DNA of 64,000 nucleotides from Metallyticus violacea (Eukaryota; Arthropoda; Insecta; Mantodea; Metallyticidae): the NCBI GenBank assembly GCA_030762175.1, contig CM060846.1, positions 178,561,041 to 178,625,040 of the forward strand. The letters run 5' to 3'. A model generated the notes under the pieces. It was not told the origin of the DNA. It ran no database searches and worked only from the letters and a program-made list of their open reading frames with translations. Positions 1 through 10,969 of the stretch are shown piece after piece (positions within the stretch are counted from its first letter, which is position 1; the number at the start of each line of letters is the position of its first letter). The position numbers were made by a program, and so were the translations under genes.

Positions 1-799
1 GAGATGATGGAACAAGCGGTTGTTGGCAAAACTGTGAACTAAACTGGATTAAGGAAAATGACGGTGGGGGAAGCGTTTGGTTAAACTCTGTGAAATAAAA
101 ATGTAAGCATATGTTTAGAAGCTCGTGGTGGAAAAACCGAGAGCTCAACTTTGGATGCATAGACAAATATTTGAAAGTTGAAAAAATACTTATTACACAA
201 TTGCGGAATATATGAATAATAGCTGATGTTGAAAATAAAAGCTATCAATTAATATTCATATTATGACATACCTTAAACGAGGTGGTGGTTGTCTTACACG
301 ATGTACGGCACGTTCTGCTGTAGCGTAGATATGGTAACAAAATCAGAGGTACACGACACTTCGCCTAGTTGGTGTAGACCGTCGTAGATCATGTTGTCTG
401 CTCCACTAGTTTCTCAGTAGTGGCGCTGTTGATGCACATTGGATAGTACTTTGCAATAGGGAAGGGGGCAAATCTGCCTCATTGAGGTAAACAGAAGGGG
501 GAGGGTGAAAACCTGCCTGTACCTCAGCAGGAGGATGGAGAACTTGCAGACATCTGGCGCCAAGGTGTCGCGCTGTGGTAAACCTATTTGGACACGTAGG
601 GTTACATTTTAAAATGAGTTGCGGAGCATAACTATATGTTAGTAGAAATAGAAAATCAATATTTGTGCACGAATACGAAGTATTGAATATCATCCCAATA
701 ACATGTTGATAAATAAAATATACCTGCTTGCGAACAAATGAAACCGTAAAACATACAATGTTTAATTTTGCAAAGGAAAGGTGTTATACTGCAATGGAG
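1..799. other. AT-rich stretch, nothing recognised
   Basis: No open frame here resembles a known family. The longest frames are short and run antisense through non-coding-looking sequence. I see no tRNA, SINE or transposase motif. Confidence 0.5.
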
Positions 800-985
800 G
801 AGTATTTTCACTCCGTCATTGATTTTCAAATTCAAAAACAATCATTAGAAGCAAAATATTGTTTAACTTCCCAAAAAAGAGGTCATATAAAAGAATATTT
901 TCACTCTATGATTGAATTTCAATAAAAAAAAGCAAAACATATATTTACTTTCGAAAAGTAGAAGCTATGTTGCAATCAAAAATAT
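800..985. repeat. Two-copy tandem duplication, unit about 93 bp
   Basis: A tract beginning GAGTATTTTCACTC at 800 is repeated, with substitutions, as GAATATTTTCACTC at 893, each followed by a similar ATTGA-TTTCAA block and an A-rich tail. The duplication produces a short open frame with the repeated peptide EYFHS, but nothing else suggests a gene. Confidence 0.55.
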
Positions 986-1165
986 TTCCAATCCACGATC
1001 GACTCTAATGTACAAAAACGAATAATGGAAACAAAAATATTTTATGTTGCAAAAAAGACGTTGTGCTACAAAAATAAGGCATGTTACAAAAAATAAATTA
1101 TGTTCAAAAAAAGATGTAATGTTGCACAAAGGAATTATGCTGCAAAATAGTTATGCTGCTAGCAA
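960..1165 (-). repeat. Inverted copy of an AT-rich dispersed repeat
   Basis: Read on the minus strand, the part around 965-1010 (GTCGATCG, then ATATTTTTGATTGCAACATA) matches 6,755-6,805 in the same order. The stretch also contains several degenerate short units of the type ATGTTGCAAAAA or its complement. It belongs to the same diverged family as the blocks near 4.2-4.6 kb and 6.5-7.0 kb. Confidence 0.45.
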
Positions 1166-1760
1166 AATTTATTTTCACACCTCCTTGAGTTTTAACTTTT
1201 CGGGGTAAACGCGGCTATATTCGCTACCGTCAGCTAAGCATTAGGCTTACATGGATCCATATTCTACGTTCAAGTAAGCCATCGTAACCGGCCATTTGTT
1301 TCTCTAGATGGTCACTATATGTAACTAAATGATTATACGCGTGTTTATGTGATTCAGCTTTCATTTTATTAGTCGGGAGAAGATATTACATCTGTGACCG
1401 AGTATTTTTGTTGTCTGTTGCAATTTTTCGGCGCTTTTGACTTAATCTGCAGCATATCGCAGAAAAGACTTTATGGAAATGTTGAAATTTTGGTTTGCAT
1501 TAAATCAATGTTGAATGAAACAGACGATTGTGATTTTGGGAAAGTGTTGAAAACCAAATTCCTGTGAGTGTGCGCAAGATTGACCTATCAACCAAGGAGA
1601 TGGGTTAGAGCGCTCGGACAATCTATCTATATAGTTTGAAAAATTCTGGGGCTCCAGACACTAGCCACGCTCGAACGGTAGCGGAGAAAGCCAAGGGCAG
1701 TGCTAACAGCGTCACAGAAGAAATGGTTTCTAATCCTGACGTCCTGAAGTCTTTTATCCT

Positions 1761-1935
1761 GCTGGAGTTAAAAGGAGAGTTACTACCATTGAAATGATAT
1801 ACTCCCAAACATAGTACCACGCACACAATTACCTATAAATTTATGTTTATTAATACTTTTCAGCTGGAATCAAAGGAGATTTGCCACCAATTCAATGATA
1901 TACCCGTCTACTTAATAGCACACAATTTATATTTA
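1761..1935. repeat. Two-copy tandem duplication, unit about 100 bp
   Basis: A block starting GCTGGAGTTAAAAGGAGA near 1,761 and ending in GCACACAATT near 1,830 recurs starting GCTGGAATCAAAGGAGA near 1,862 and ending in CACACAATT near 1,926. Both contain the shared core AATGATATAC. The copies differ at many positions, so the duplication is old. Confidence 0.6.
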
Positions 1936-2036
1936 CAAAAAAAGACGCGAGTCTAGGCTCTCAAACCGTAGCTTGCTGCTACAAATCACCGGGTCCACAG
2001 GTTTCTAGGATTTACCAGAATTTAGCGTTGAGGTAA

Positions 2037-2064
2037 GTGTGTGTGTGTGTGTGTGTGTGTGTGT
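2037..2064. repeat. (GT)n microsatellite
   Basis: An uninterrupted GT dinucleotide tract of about 28 bp. Confidence 0.95.
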
Positions 2065-2482
2065 ACAATTGAATTAATTGCGAATTTCAATAAGACAACG
2101 CATGATATAAAGTAAGCAACTCAGTTTAGTGATAAGGAACAGTATATTGCAGTCAGAAAATTACGGAACACAACGCATAGGTTACGTTAGGCTTAACATA
2201 AAAATAATATTTGCAACATTTACATTGTTACAAACGGCCAATCTAACAGGGAAAAGTGTGATCCCCATTATTCCGCAATCTCTCGTTCGGGACTGAGGAG
2301 TTTGGCTCTCTCCGCTGTCGCTCGGGACTGTAGCATTATGCACCTCTCAGTGCCTCCTAAGCCAGCTGTATGGGGAGATGTGAAATATCATGATGTGGTA
2401 CCGCTAAGGAATATTCCACCTCAAAATGTGAACAAAGAACTAGGGCTTCTTTTCACCTTTGATGCTGCAACTTCAACAGAGG

Positions 2483-2565
<83 letters not shown>

Positions 2566-2633
2566 CATCATCATCATCATCATCATCATCACCATCATCA
2601 TCGTCATCATCATTATCATTATCATCATCATCA
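2483..2633. repeat. Compound (TTA)n-(TCA)n microsatellite
   Basis: A TTA trinucleotide tract of about 80 bp passes directly into an imperfect TCA tract of about 70 bp. The homopolymeric Tyr/His and Ile frames across it are artefacts. It lies just upstream of the first piggyBac fossil and may have expanded within the element's old 5' portion. Confidence 0.92.
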
Positions 2634-2763
2634 ATGTCATCATATATTTTTTGGTGAAGAACTATTATTCTACAAAAAAATTATGAAAAACTTCCAGTTA
2701 TGGAGATCAGAGAAAATTGCAATATACACCCGCTCAAAAAATCCCGTTTCTCTGGTGGGTTTC

Positions 2764-3325
2764 ACCCTTCAATAGTAGACATAAAAGCATTTTTGGGTGT
2801 AATCATCAATATGGGGTTGCATCCAAAGCTAGATATCCAAGATTGTTTTTCTAAGCAATGGATATGAAAAATAAAATTCTTTGGTAATGTGTTTTTCATT
2901 AATTCCTGTGTTATTCTGCAATTTATTCTTTATTGACAAAACTCCCCAAGCAAGAAAGATAGAAAAAGTATACCCAATCAAAGGCGTGCTTGAAAAAATT
3001 AATTCCAAATGTCAGTGGCACTATTCACCAATTAAAAATGCATCGGGGAATATGAGCACCATATCGTCCAAGTCTCTCAAAGTTTTCAATCCAATAAAAC
3101 CTGTAAAATTTGGATGGAATATTTCTATTATGTGATAGTACAAATGATTATATATACTGTTTCAAGCGTTATTCAGGTAAGAAGGAAGCTTTAGATGAAC
3201 TTGCTCTGCTGAAAACTACACACGTGCAAGAATTTTTCTGTTACCCTGAAAATGGACAAGACCTCGCCACTTAGAGGTTATCTCATTTATACCGATAGGT
3301 ATTACATTTCGTCAAAAAATTCTGA
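2764..3325 (+). pseudogene. piggyBac-type transposase fossil (copy 1)
   Basis: Frame-broken fragments follow the order of a piggyBac transposase (DDE_Tnp_1_7 family). First comes a helical segment containing IKAFLGVIINMGLHPKL. Next are KVYPIKGVLEKIN, the central KVFNPIKPVKFGW (matching the usual 'KP.KWG.K' stretch) and STNDYIYCFKRYSGKKEA. Last is GYLIYTDRYYISS, corresponding to the 'DN.YTS' stretch that carries a catalytic Asp. Frame changes and stops separate them, and the C-terminal third, including the Cys-rich domain, is absent. No terminal inverted repeats or TTAA sites could be tied to it. It cannot encode an active enzyme. Confidence 0.78.
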
Positions 3326-3329
3326 CGAC

Positions 3330-3959
3330 CACTGGGGCGTGACGCGAACCCGCAATCTTTCAATTGTGTTCTGTACATTTATATTATTGTTCTTGGGTTA
3401 TGGTATGAGTTACACCCCAAGCCTATCCCCCGCGCACTTCATAACCCTCTCCGAGAACCTATGTACGTCATGCGCCACACGTTGCATAATTTGTATCATT
3501 TTTTGCAATTTACTAAAAACCACGGCTTTCATTGCCCTTTTATTTAACATTTTCCTCCTGTTTCATAAGTAATTATGCTTATTTTATTTACTGAAGCCTA
3601 TTTCACGCTGTTCCTGAAGCTTTATTCCTATCTTTGTCATTTTTTCTGTTTTTAAACAAATTTAAAAAAAAGTTCTCTATTTTTGTGTTTTTACCCCATT
3701 CCCTCAGTATTTCTGGCTATGTTCTTTTTTACCTGTTATGGCGTATTTATAAAATTTCTTAAGAGATTCTGGTTATATTTTTATGTTTCAGCCTTTCTCT
3801 TGCTGTTTGAGAAAAAATTCTGCAATTTTAATGCAGCGGAGTTTTCCAGTCTGTCGTGGCGTGTATTATTGAGGCACACCATGCCTTTTCCGGTCCTCCG
3901 TAGCGTTTACCGTGCCCATTTCAATATAGGAATACACTCCGAAATAATTAAACAAACTT
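3330..3959. other. T-rich stretch, no gene recognised
   Basis: Downstream of the piggyBac fossil the plus strand is rich in T and C, with open frames of hydrophobic composition that look compositional rather than coding. A short segment near 3,345-3,362 resembles a reversed tRNA B-box and may be a SINE scrap; this is weak. Confidence 0.35.
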
Positions 3960-5010
3960 TAAGACAGATATGTAACGGGATCATTGCAGGGTGAAATGTT
4001 TTATTATTTTGTTCCCTTCACATGCAAAAAGTGTATATGAAACTCTAATGACTGTTTGTGTTGTAAAGACGTTACAGTTTAAAGGTTTAATATTTTCTAA
4101 TGCCTATTTGAGGAAAAATCTAATTTCCATTATTATTTTTTTTGAAAATATAAATCTAATGGTCGAAAGTACTTGTTATTGATATCATAACTTCGTTCTG
4201 CAAAGGTAAACATTTTAACCGATTTTGTTCATTTTTTTTTTTCACAATCAGGCATATTTTATTTTTCAACATCGGTTTTCGGTTTGCGAAATTGGGTAAA
4301 AATATTCTTTTTTTTATTGCTACATATATTACTTTTGCACATTACTTCTTTTTCCAAAATTAATTATTGTATTTTTTTCAAAGTTAATAATTTGTTTCTA
4401 AAATTTTCTGCTGTATGTTAAAATTCATTGATCGTGTGTAAATATTCTTAGGTTGTAACACATTGTTTATTTAGCACAGTGTAACATCTTTTTGGAAAGT
4501 TAATTAACGTAACCCATTTTGTTTAATTTTATTCGCAAACAGACATATTTTGTTTAATTTAATTGCGTCGTTGTGTGTGTTATTGAGGGCACAGCAGATC
4601 TTTTTTCAATTCTTGTATATCAGTTAATTTCAATGTGGCCGTGCCCTTCCGATACTTAATGCAATGTGAAGAAGATACTGTTCTAAGTTGTAATTTTTTC
4701 TTTTGTGTATTTGGGTAAAATTCTTCTAAAGTAGAATGAAAACGCAAACTTTATTTAATATTTTATTGTGGCGGACTCTGTCTACAATTGGAGTTGTACG
4801 TCACATACACTAAATAGTTGAAAAAAAAAAAAAATCAAACAGATTATGAACTCGTTACTTCAGGGTGAAATGTTTTCGTATTTTGTTTAACATCGCAGGC
4901 AAATAAGGGTATGTGTTGCATCTGATGTTAGTTTATGTGATGTGAAGACGCACTGGCCTAGGTTCTAATGTTTATGTGCATGAATTTTTACAAATTTTAT
5001 ATTTCATTCA
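3960..5010 (+). repeat. Diverged AT-rich repeat block
   Basis: Two sub-blocks share the start CAGGGTGAAATGTTTT (near 3,986 and 4,861), and a related form occurs near 7,000. Other shared pieces are AAACTTTAAGAC (3,954 and 6,970) and a 'CAGRYATATTTT' motif near 4,250, 4,540 and 6,850. The blocks are too diverged to delimit exact units by eye. No coding potential was recognised. Confidence 0.4.
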
Positions 5011-5643
5011 AATTTTTCTACACACAAATATTTTGTAAGTTGATATGCCGAATGCTTTTTACTTTAAAATTATGAATATAAAATTTGTGAAATGTGTGGT
5101 GCAAATTTTTTGTTTGTTTAGTGTTTAAACTATGGTTTAATTACAGTATATGTATGTATAATTTGTATTAAGTACGACTTTTAGTCTATTTCGATATATG
5201 TACGATTAAATACACTAACGTGGGGACTATTTGTAATGAGACATACATTTTCATAAGCGCTAGATGTCCGTGAGGCAAAGTTTGTTCCGTCACGTTGGCG
5301 ACATTAATGCCTTTGCTGCCTGGGATGATATCCAGCATAATGTAAACACAAAGTTATAATTGTCTTGGTTTAAAGAAAAAAATTTTAATGCCAAGTGCTA
5401 GGTTTTCGGAGCATCGTAATTGGAGAACAGATTATGCCCCTTCTATTAGTGAACTTCTAATCGAAATTCCTACAAACTACCAGCTTGTGAGGCAGTATAT
5501 ATAAAATGAAACAATGAGAAGATTGTGAGAGGTTACTCTTTAAAATTTGGAAGCAAATATATTACTGAATATAATCGTGGCGAAAATACTGCTACGCAGA
5601 CTGCAGATGAAACTGAAAAGCACCGTTATAAGATGAATATGGG

Positions 5644-5672
<29 letters not shown>
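5644..5672 (+). repeat. Poly-A tract
   Basis: An uninterrupted run of about 29 A within a coding-like frame. It could be an expanded A-tract or the tail of an old retroposed sequence. Confidence 0.9.
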
Positions 5673-5677
<5 letters not shown>

Positions 5678-5764
5678 AGATATTCAAGGCAAACCAACAA
5701 TTTATCCAAAGGAATTGAAGTTGTTTTTTGAAGGTCCTTAATTAAGAGAGATGAAGCATGGCTT

Positions 5765-5960
5765 CATAACATTGGCAAAAAGTGTGAATAAATTGGTTAA
5801 ATAAATTATATTTAGATATCTTACGCAGAAAAAGTTATGCAAAGCCTTCTGGTTATTCACCCTTTTATTTCCAACCTGGTAAGATTGAAGAAGAAATGAA
5901 CGAATTGTTTAAGAAAATTAAATTATCGAACAAAATAACTGATATGAAATTGCACCTGAT
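5765..5960 (+). repeat. Coding-like block homologous to 53.80-53.98 kb
   Basis: The DNA from a degenerate GAATAAA-TTG stretch through CAGAAAAA, GCAAAGCC and GGTTAT can be aligned over about 150 bp with 53,805-53,965. Translated, both give AKPSGYS followed by a 'QP.KI.EE' helix and FKKI. The similarity at protein level suggests they derive from one coding element. At the second locus it directly precedes the Polinton DNA polymerase fragment, so this may be a scrap of the same element. The gene is not identified. Confidence 0.55.
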
Positions 5961-6245
5961 ATTTTAAGTTATTTCCTATATATACACACACACACCCGTT
6001 ATCAAATGGAAATTGAAGTACTGCAAGACTTCTAACACAAAAACTTATATGTAAATATAGTTCAATACCTGTATCATTGACAACAATAGTTTATATTTGG
6101 AGTTTTTAGTTGAAGTTCGTACAAGTGAAAATTATGAACTTTTGCGTTCTGTAATTATTGAGAGCACGCACCACACTTTGGGTGGTTGCATTCAAACTTT
6201 GGGTGTTAAAGAATGTTCATTCAGCTATTTGCGCTGTTGTGTCTA

Positions 6246-6461
6246 AAAAATCGTTCCGGACGCTCTAGCGGTGACCACACTTGCCTCGTAAATCCAAGAT
6301 CGCGCGTTCATTCTAGGCCAGGATAGATGGATTTTTTCGTGCGTGTAAATCTGAAGTATGGATTCCTGCGGAAGCAAAGTAAAGCCATGAGTTTGGTCAT
6401 TTCACGCCCAGAATTGAATGGGACGCTGATGTTCTGAGATGTTAAAGAGCGCCGTAAATAA
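6246..6461 (+). mobile_element. SINE-B copy, plus orientation
   Basis: Starts with a tRNA-like head (box-A-like CTCTAGCGGTGACCAC, then the B-box remnant GCGCGTTCATTC). It runs through the family body (GGATTTTTTCG, AAGCC, GAATGGGACGCTGATG) to the conserved end GATGTTAAAGAGCG. Three other copies lie at 28.1, 60.5 and 61.4 kb. Confidence 0.75.
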
Positions 6462-6539
6462 TCCAAATCAGCAAGTATATAAAATAATTTATGAAAAACT
6501 ATAATTCTGTATAAAATTAGATAAAAATTAACAAAACTG

Positions 6540-7030
6540 CCTATTTGCTAAGTTATGTTTTTTGTTTCTAATATTCGTTTATGTTTATTAAAAGTTAATC
6601 GCATAGTAAAATATTTTTTGGATACATGACATTGTTTAAACATAATATCATAACAGCTATTTTTGCAAAATATCATTTCTTTATAAAACAATGTTTGCAC
6701 AATAGTAGCTTTTTTGCAACATAACATCCTTTTATTTCCAATGTTCTTTTTTGTACATTAAAAGTCGATCGCGGGGTGAAAATATTCTTTGATTGCAACA
6801 TAAATTCTTTTTGCAATGTGAAACATTGTACACGACATTTTTTTGAAAACAGGTATATTTCATTTGCTGAATTAACGCGATAGAAACACTTACGTTCTTC
6901 TAATATTTTATTGAAACAGGCCAGCTATAATTAGATTTTGTGCAGACTCTATAAAATTATTAAACAAAACTTTAAGACTCATATGGAACCGTTGTACATC
7001 AGAGTGAATACTTTCGTATTGGGGAAGTGG
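6540..7030 (+). repeat. Diverged AT-rich repeat block
   Basis: Contains GTCGATCGCGGGGTGAAAAT and TTTGATTGCAACATAAATTC, matching the inverted block near 1 kb and, more weakly, 4,425-4,465 (ATTGATCGTGTGTAAATATTC). The right part (AAACTTTAAGACTCATATGG) matches 3,954-3,973. Non-coding. Confidence 0.42.
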
Positions 7031-7627
7031 GGGAAGATATTATAGAGGAATAAAAACAAGAAAAGTTGAAATACCACAAAAGACAAAAATATTACAAATT
7101 ATACATAAGTATATTTTATAAATGGAATAATATAGGTGAGAATGTATCACAAGATACAGAATAGCTCGGTCCTAGCTCGAGGCGTCCCAAGGAGGTCACT
7201 CGCTAAAAGTCAGCACAGGAACTTCTCCAATCGGAAATTCACTGCCACGCCACATGTTAATATATGTATTTTTGTTTTTTTATAATAATTTTGTGTTTTC
7301 GGAATAATCTGGTGTTTTTATCGTGCAATCTGGAATCTGGAATACAGAATGAAAGGGTGTGAAAAGGAAAAGCGGAAAATTCGTGGAAATTAAATATGCT
7401 ATCTTCTAGTAATCGCCTAAGTCACTAGGAGAAATCACTAAATAACCAAAGTGCGGATAATCGACACCAAGGGTTTTGAGCCTCGAAGCTCTCGAATGTG
7501 AGTTCTAATCGTTATTGCCTGAGCCAATCCGCCTGGTAAATTATGCCAAATCGAAAGAACAAATGAAATATTGAGGCGTCTTTTGAAACTGCGGGAAAAA
7601 TATACGATTTTCCCTAGTATTGAAAGG

Positions 7628-7629
<2 letters not shown>

Positions 7630-7669
<40 letters not shown>
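7630..7669. repeat. (TA)n microsatellite
   Basis: A TA dinucleotide tract of about 40 bp followed by more TA-rich sequence. It creates spurious Tyr-Ile frames on both strands. Confidence 0.95.
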
Positions 7670-8149
7670 CATATATTATATATAATAATTATATATAATG
7701 GAAATATATATTCTAGACTTTCGCATAATGGGTTTGGGAGAATATTTTGCATTACACTATAAAATGGTGGATGGTTTTGGAAAAATCCAGTTTTTGGTGA
7801 GCAGAGAGACGCTGTAAAGGACATTCAATGTAAGCAGAGCATAGTAGATTTAACTGACAAATCTGTAGTATTTGAAATAAAATTGGAGCTTTGCTGCATA
7901 GTGAACAGTTGTTGGACATCATCCGAATATCCAATATCATTGCGTCCACTTAAATATTGTACATAGAAATTTTGATAGATTGCGAGATAAGGCAAATGGT
8001 AATTTTTTCGTCTAGTAATTCAAATAAATTTTTCACTCCTTATAGAAGTACAATCCAAAAATTACATTCCTCAGTACTCACCTTTAGAACTAGTAAAATG
8101 TTGCTCAGTAAAGACTCCGTAATCGAGTATAATAGCCCAGGTGTAGCTC

Positions 8150-8670
8150 TTATGAATCGCATTCAGCAGGTTAGGTTGTGAATCCCTTGGGGCCGGTCAT
8201 TTTGACCTTGGTTTTTCTTGCGGTTTCCCTTGATTGCTGAGATGAATGCTAGGATGGATCTTTCCTTTCCACGAACTTTCCATTCTCCCATTACATCTCG
8301 TGTCACTCCGCTAATTCTGTTGCGCTTTGAAAATCTTTCTGCTGCGGTTTCTGGTGTGGAAGCGGCTCTTGTGACAGGGAAGCTCCGTTCTATATGGAGA
8401 CAGCATTAGGAGCCATATACATGTCTCTGCCTCAATACCCCTGAATCCTGGCTTCCCGGTATCTCCCTCACCTCAACCTTAGGTGTTGTGCTATTGCTGG
8501 AGGCATGGACAAAAACGGCCGGCATTTTGCTCACGATTGAATGAAATACCTTCTCTGTCCTATCAATGGGGTCTCTAGGGGTCTGTAAAATTACAACTTA
8601 AACATAGCTTTCCTAAAGCGCAGAGCTACAAGACGACAAAACAACAACAATAACAACAACAACATGAACG
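8150..8670 (+). mobile_element. 5'-truncated SINE-like element ending in (CAA)n
   Basis: Begins with the end of a tRNA-like B-box (GGTTGTGAATCCC) followed by GGGGCCGGTCATTTTGACC and a body containing GGTTTCCCTTGATTGCTGAG and GAATGCTAGGATGG. That arrangement is typical of arthropod tRNA-derived SINEs. It is GC-richer than its surroundings and ends in a CAA-rich tract at about 8,641-8,668. It may be related to the SINE at 40.6 kb. The exact right boundary is uncertain. Confidence 0.5.
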
Positions 8671-8699
8671 ACGATAACAAGATGATCTTTGCGCTATGA

Positions 8700-10965
8700 G
8701 GAATGTAACTCCTCCCCATTTTAAATATTACAAACAAATCTTAGGTATAAATTGCATTTCTTTTGTTTTGAACTTATGTAACTTTAGTATTTCCAGTAAC
8801 CTTAGTGTCCGAGGTTACTCTTTGCTGTTAACTTCGGGCATTCAACAAAGGCTAAAGTTCCAGTCATAATCATTATAGTAGATACAATTTTGATGCCCTG
8901 TCTTCTTAGTATGACATAGACAAAGAATTTTTCTTTTAACTCAGAACACATGAAGCTGCACTTACATGCATACTTTCTAATTTCACTTTAAAGACAATTA
9001 ACATGCAAACCAACCGTAAGCGATATTTTTAATGAAACGTTTATGCATTAATAACACTTATTACTCTCTTAAATTGAATAAGCGTTACTGTTATCTAGTC
9101 GATAAATACTTTCGATACAGTCTAATCAAACATCTTCATCTAAATAAATGTTAACAACAAAAGAATAACAACAAAGTTGGCAATGTGGTAATAAAATCAC
9201 ACAATTACATTTTACTTTATACAAAAAAGCGACATCCAAATCTCTGCACCAGGTCACAAACTCGTGTAACTGGCTTAAAAATTGCATCAACAGTGTATGT
9301 ACATACTTTAGTTTTGTAGTTTGCTTGCTAAATAATAATTATAGACGTGCTGGATTTACTCCGAGCTATTAACTACGGATTGTAAATTATTTCATTTTAT
9401 CAAAATATTAGCTTTATATATAAGATATTTTAAAGAAAATCCAAGTTACATTATGTGGCAGGACGTTCTACTGTTTTAAGCCGATAGTTTGAACCCTTAG
9501 GATAAGGGAGCGATTATTGCGAGCAATGGTTTATTCTTACCCTAAAAGTCAATTCATAAATTATGCCTGGAAACGAGGAAAAGCCAAGATGAACTGTATA
9601 ACTTAACCCATTCAGAACGAGATTAGAATCGCTAATAACCCCAAAATCACTGTACGAAAGGCTTTTGGTGAATCATGGTGGTATTCATTGGTTCAGTGTA
9701 ATAACCAAATGATTATGAGAAGAACTAGACAATTTTTTAAATATGTGTACTTTTGCTCATAAAATTGCAATCCATTTTTCTAATTTTTAGATAACGAGAA
9801 CTTTTGATAGGAACCTTAATCAGTTTGATACAATTGGCCTACTGAACACGAAAACTATACTCATGCCCTTGTTGTGCTGCAGAATAGTGTGGGGGCTTGT
9901 AATGTAAGGGGCAACTTTCTTATATTTTATGCAACTTTCTTATATTTTATAGGAAATAGAATAGGTGCCTACTTAATATTTAAAATATAAGAGAACAAAG
10001 TTCAAATCATCTCTGTAAATAGCTGGTTGATAAATTTCTAAATATAAACATTTTATCTGACCACCGATTTTAAAATTACCCAAAGAACGGAAAGAGCCCT
10101 GTATTGCTGACATACCTTCAAACGTGCACCGTTCTTCAGCTGGCGGCAATTTTAACTTGTCAAACTTTAACCCGAAAATAATACGAATTTGATAATGCTA
10201 TGTATACACACACCCCATAAAAACACTGATTTAAAGTTTTTCAACTAAATGCTCCATTTTAAATTTTGCTCCCTGAAATGTAGGTTTACTAAACATATTT
10301 TGCCACATTTCTCAATTTTACGATGTGAACTGCGAAGATATGATGTCCGTAAGCTAAGGATTGATAAATGGAAATTACGCCCAATCTCATGTTGTAAGTG
10401 CACTAAAATTTAACTGCGGTTTGGCTAGCAACTTCCGATTTCAACTCCTCAGTCTCATCCTAAGAGTATCTTAGCACATAGTGCTAGTACAACTGAAAGT
10501 TAGTATTGCCTCTCTTTCTCTCCACTCATATACGTTTGTGTGTATAGGAAGTGGCTCGTGAAGTTATACATATGTAATTTTTACTAACCTTTCTGGCTAT
10601 ATCAGTCCATTCTTTTATTTTTATTTTACGCAGTTTATATCCTGATATCTTGTTTCTACATTATGACCTAACACTCCAGATTTATTTTGTTTATTCCTCT
10701 TACATTTTTCAATACAATTTAAATTACAATTTAAATTCTACAGATTTTAAAATCTACAGAGCTAATACTACAACAAAAGAAAACTAAAACGTAAATAAAC
10801 TAAACCGGTACTGCAATCCAGCATACGGCTATTTTAACTATAGTTTATAATTACACCTACAATTGCTACTGGTATCCAGCAGGAATGATTATATTTAGAA
10901 TTAATTTAATTACAAAATTTTATCCAATTTAATATCTGCAATCTTCATTTCTGCTAACGCTTGGT
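8700..10965. other. AT-rich stretch without recognised genes
   Basis: No transposase, RT or host protein motif was found. A short direct duplication of GCAACTTTCTTATATTTTAT occurs around 9,910-9,950. The rest looks like neutral intergenic sequence. Confidence 0.45.
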
Positions 10966-10969
10966 ATCC

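Noticed and set aside
2302..2775. 157-codon frame with long Tyr and His runs, and an overlapping poly-Ile frame
   Set aside because: The runs are translations of the TTA/TCA microsatellite. The ends belong to an element fossil in other frames.
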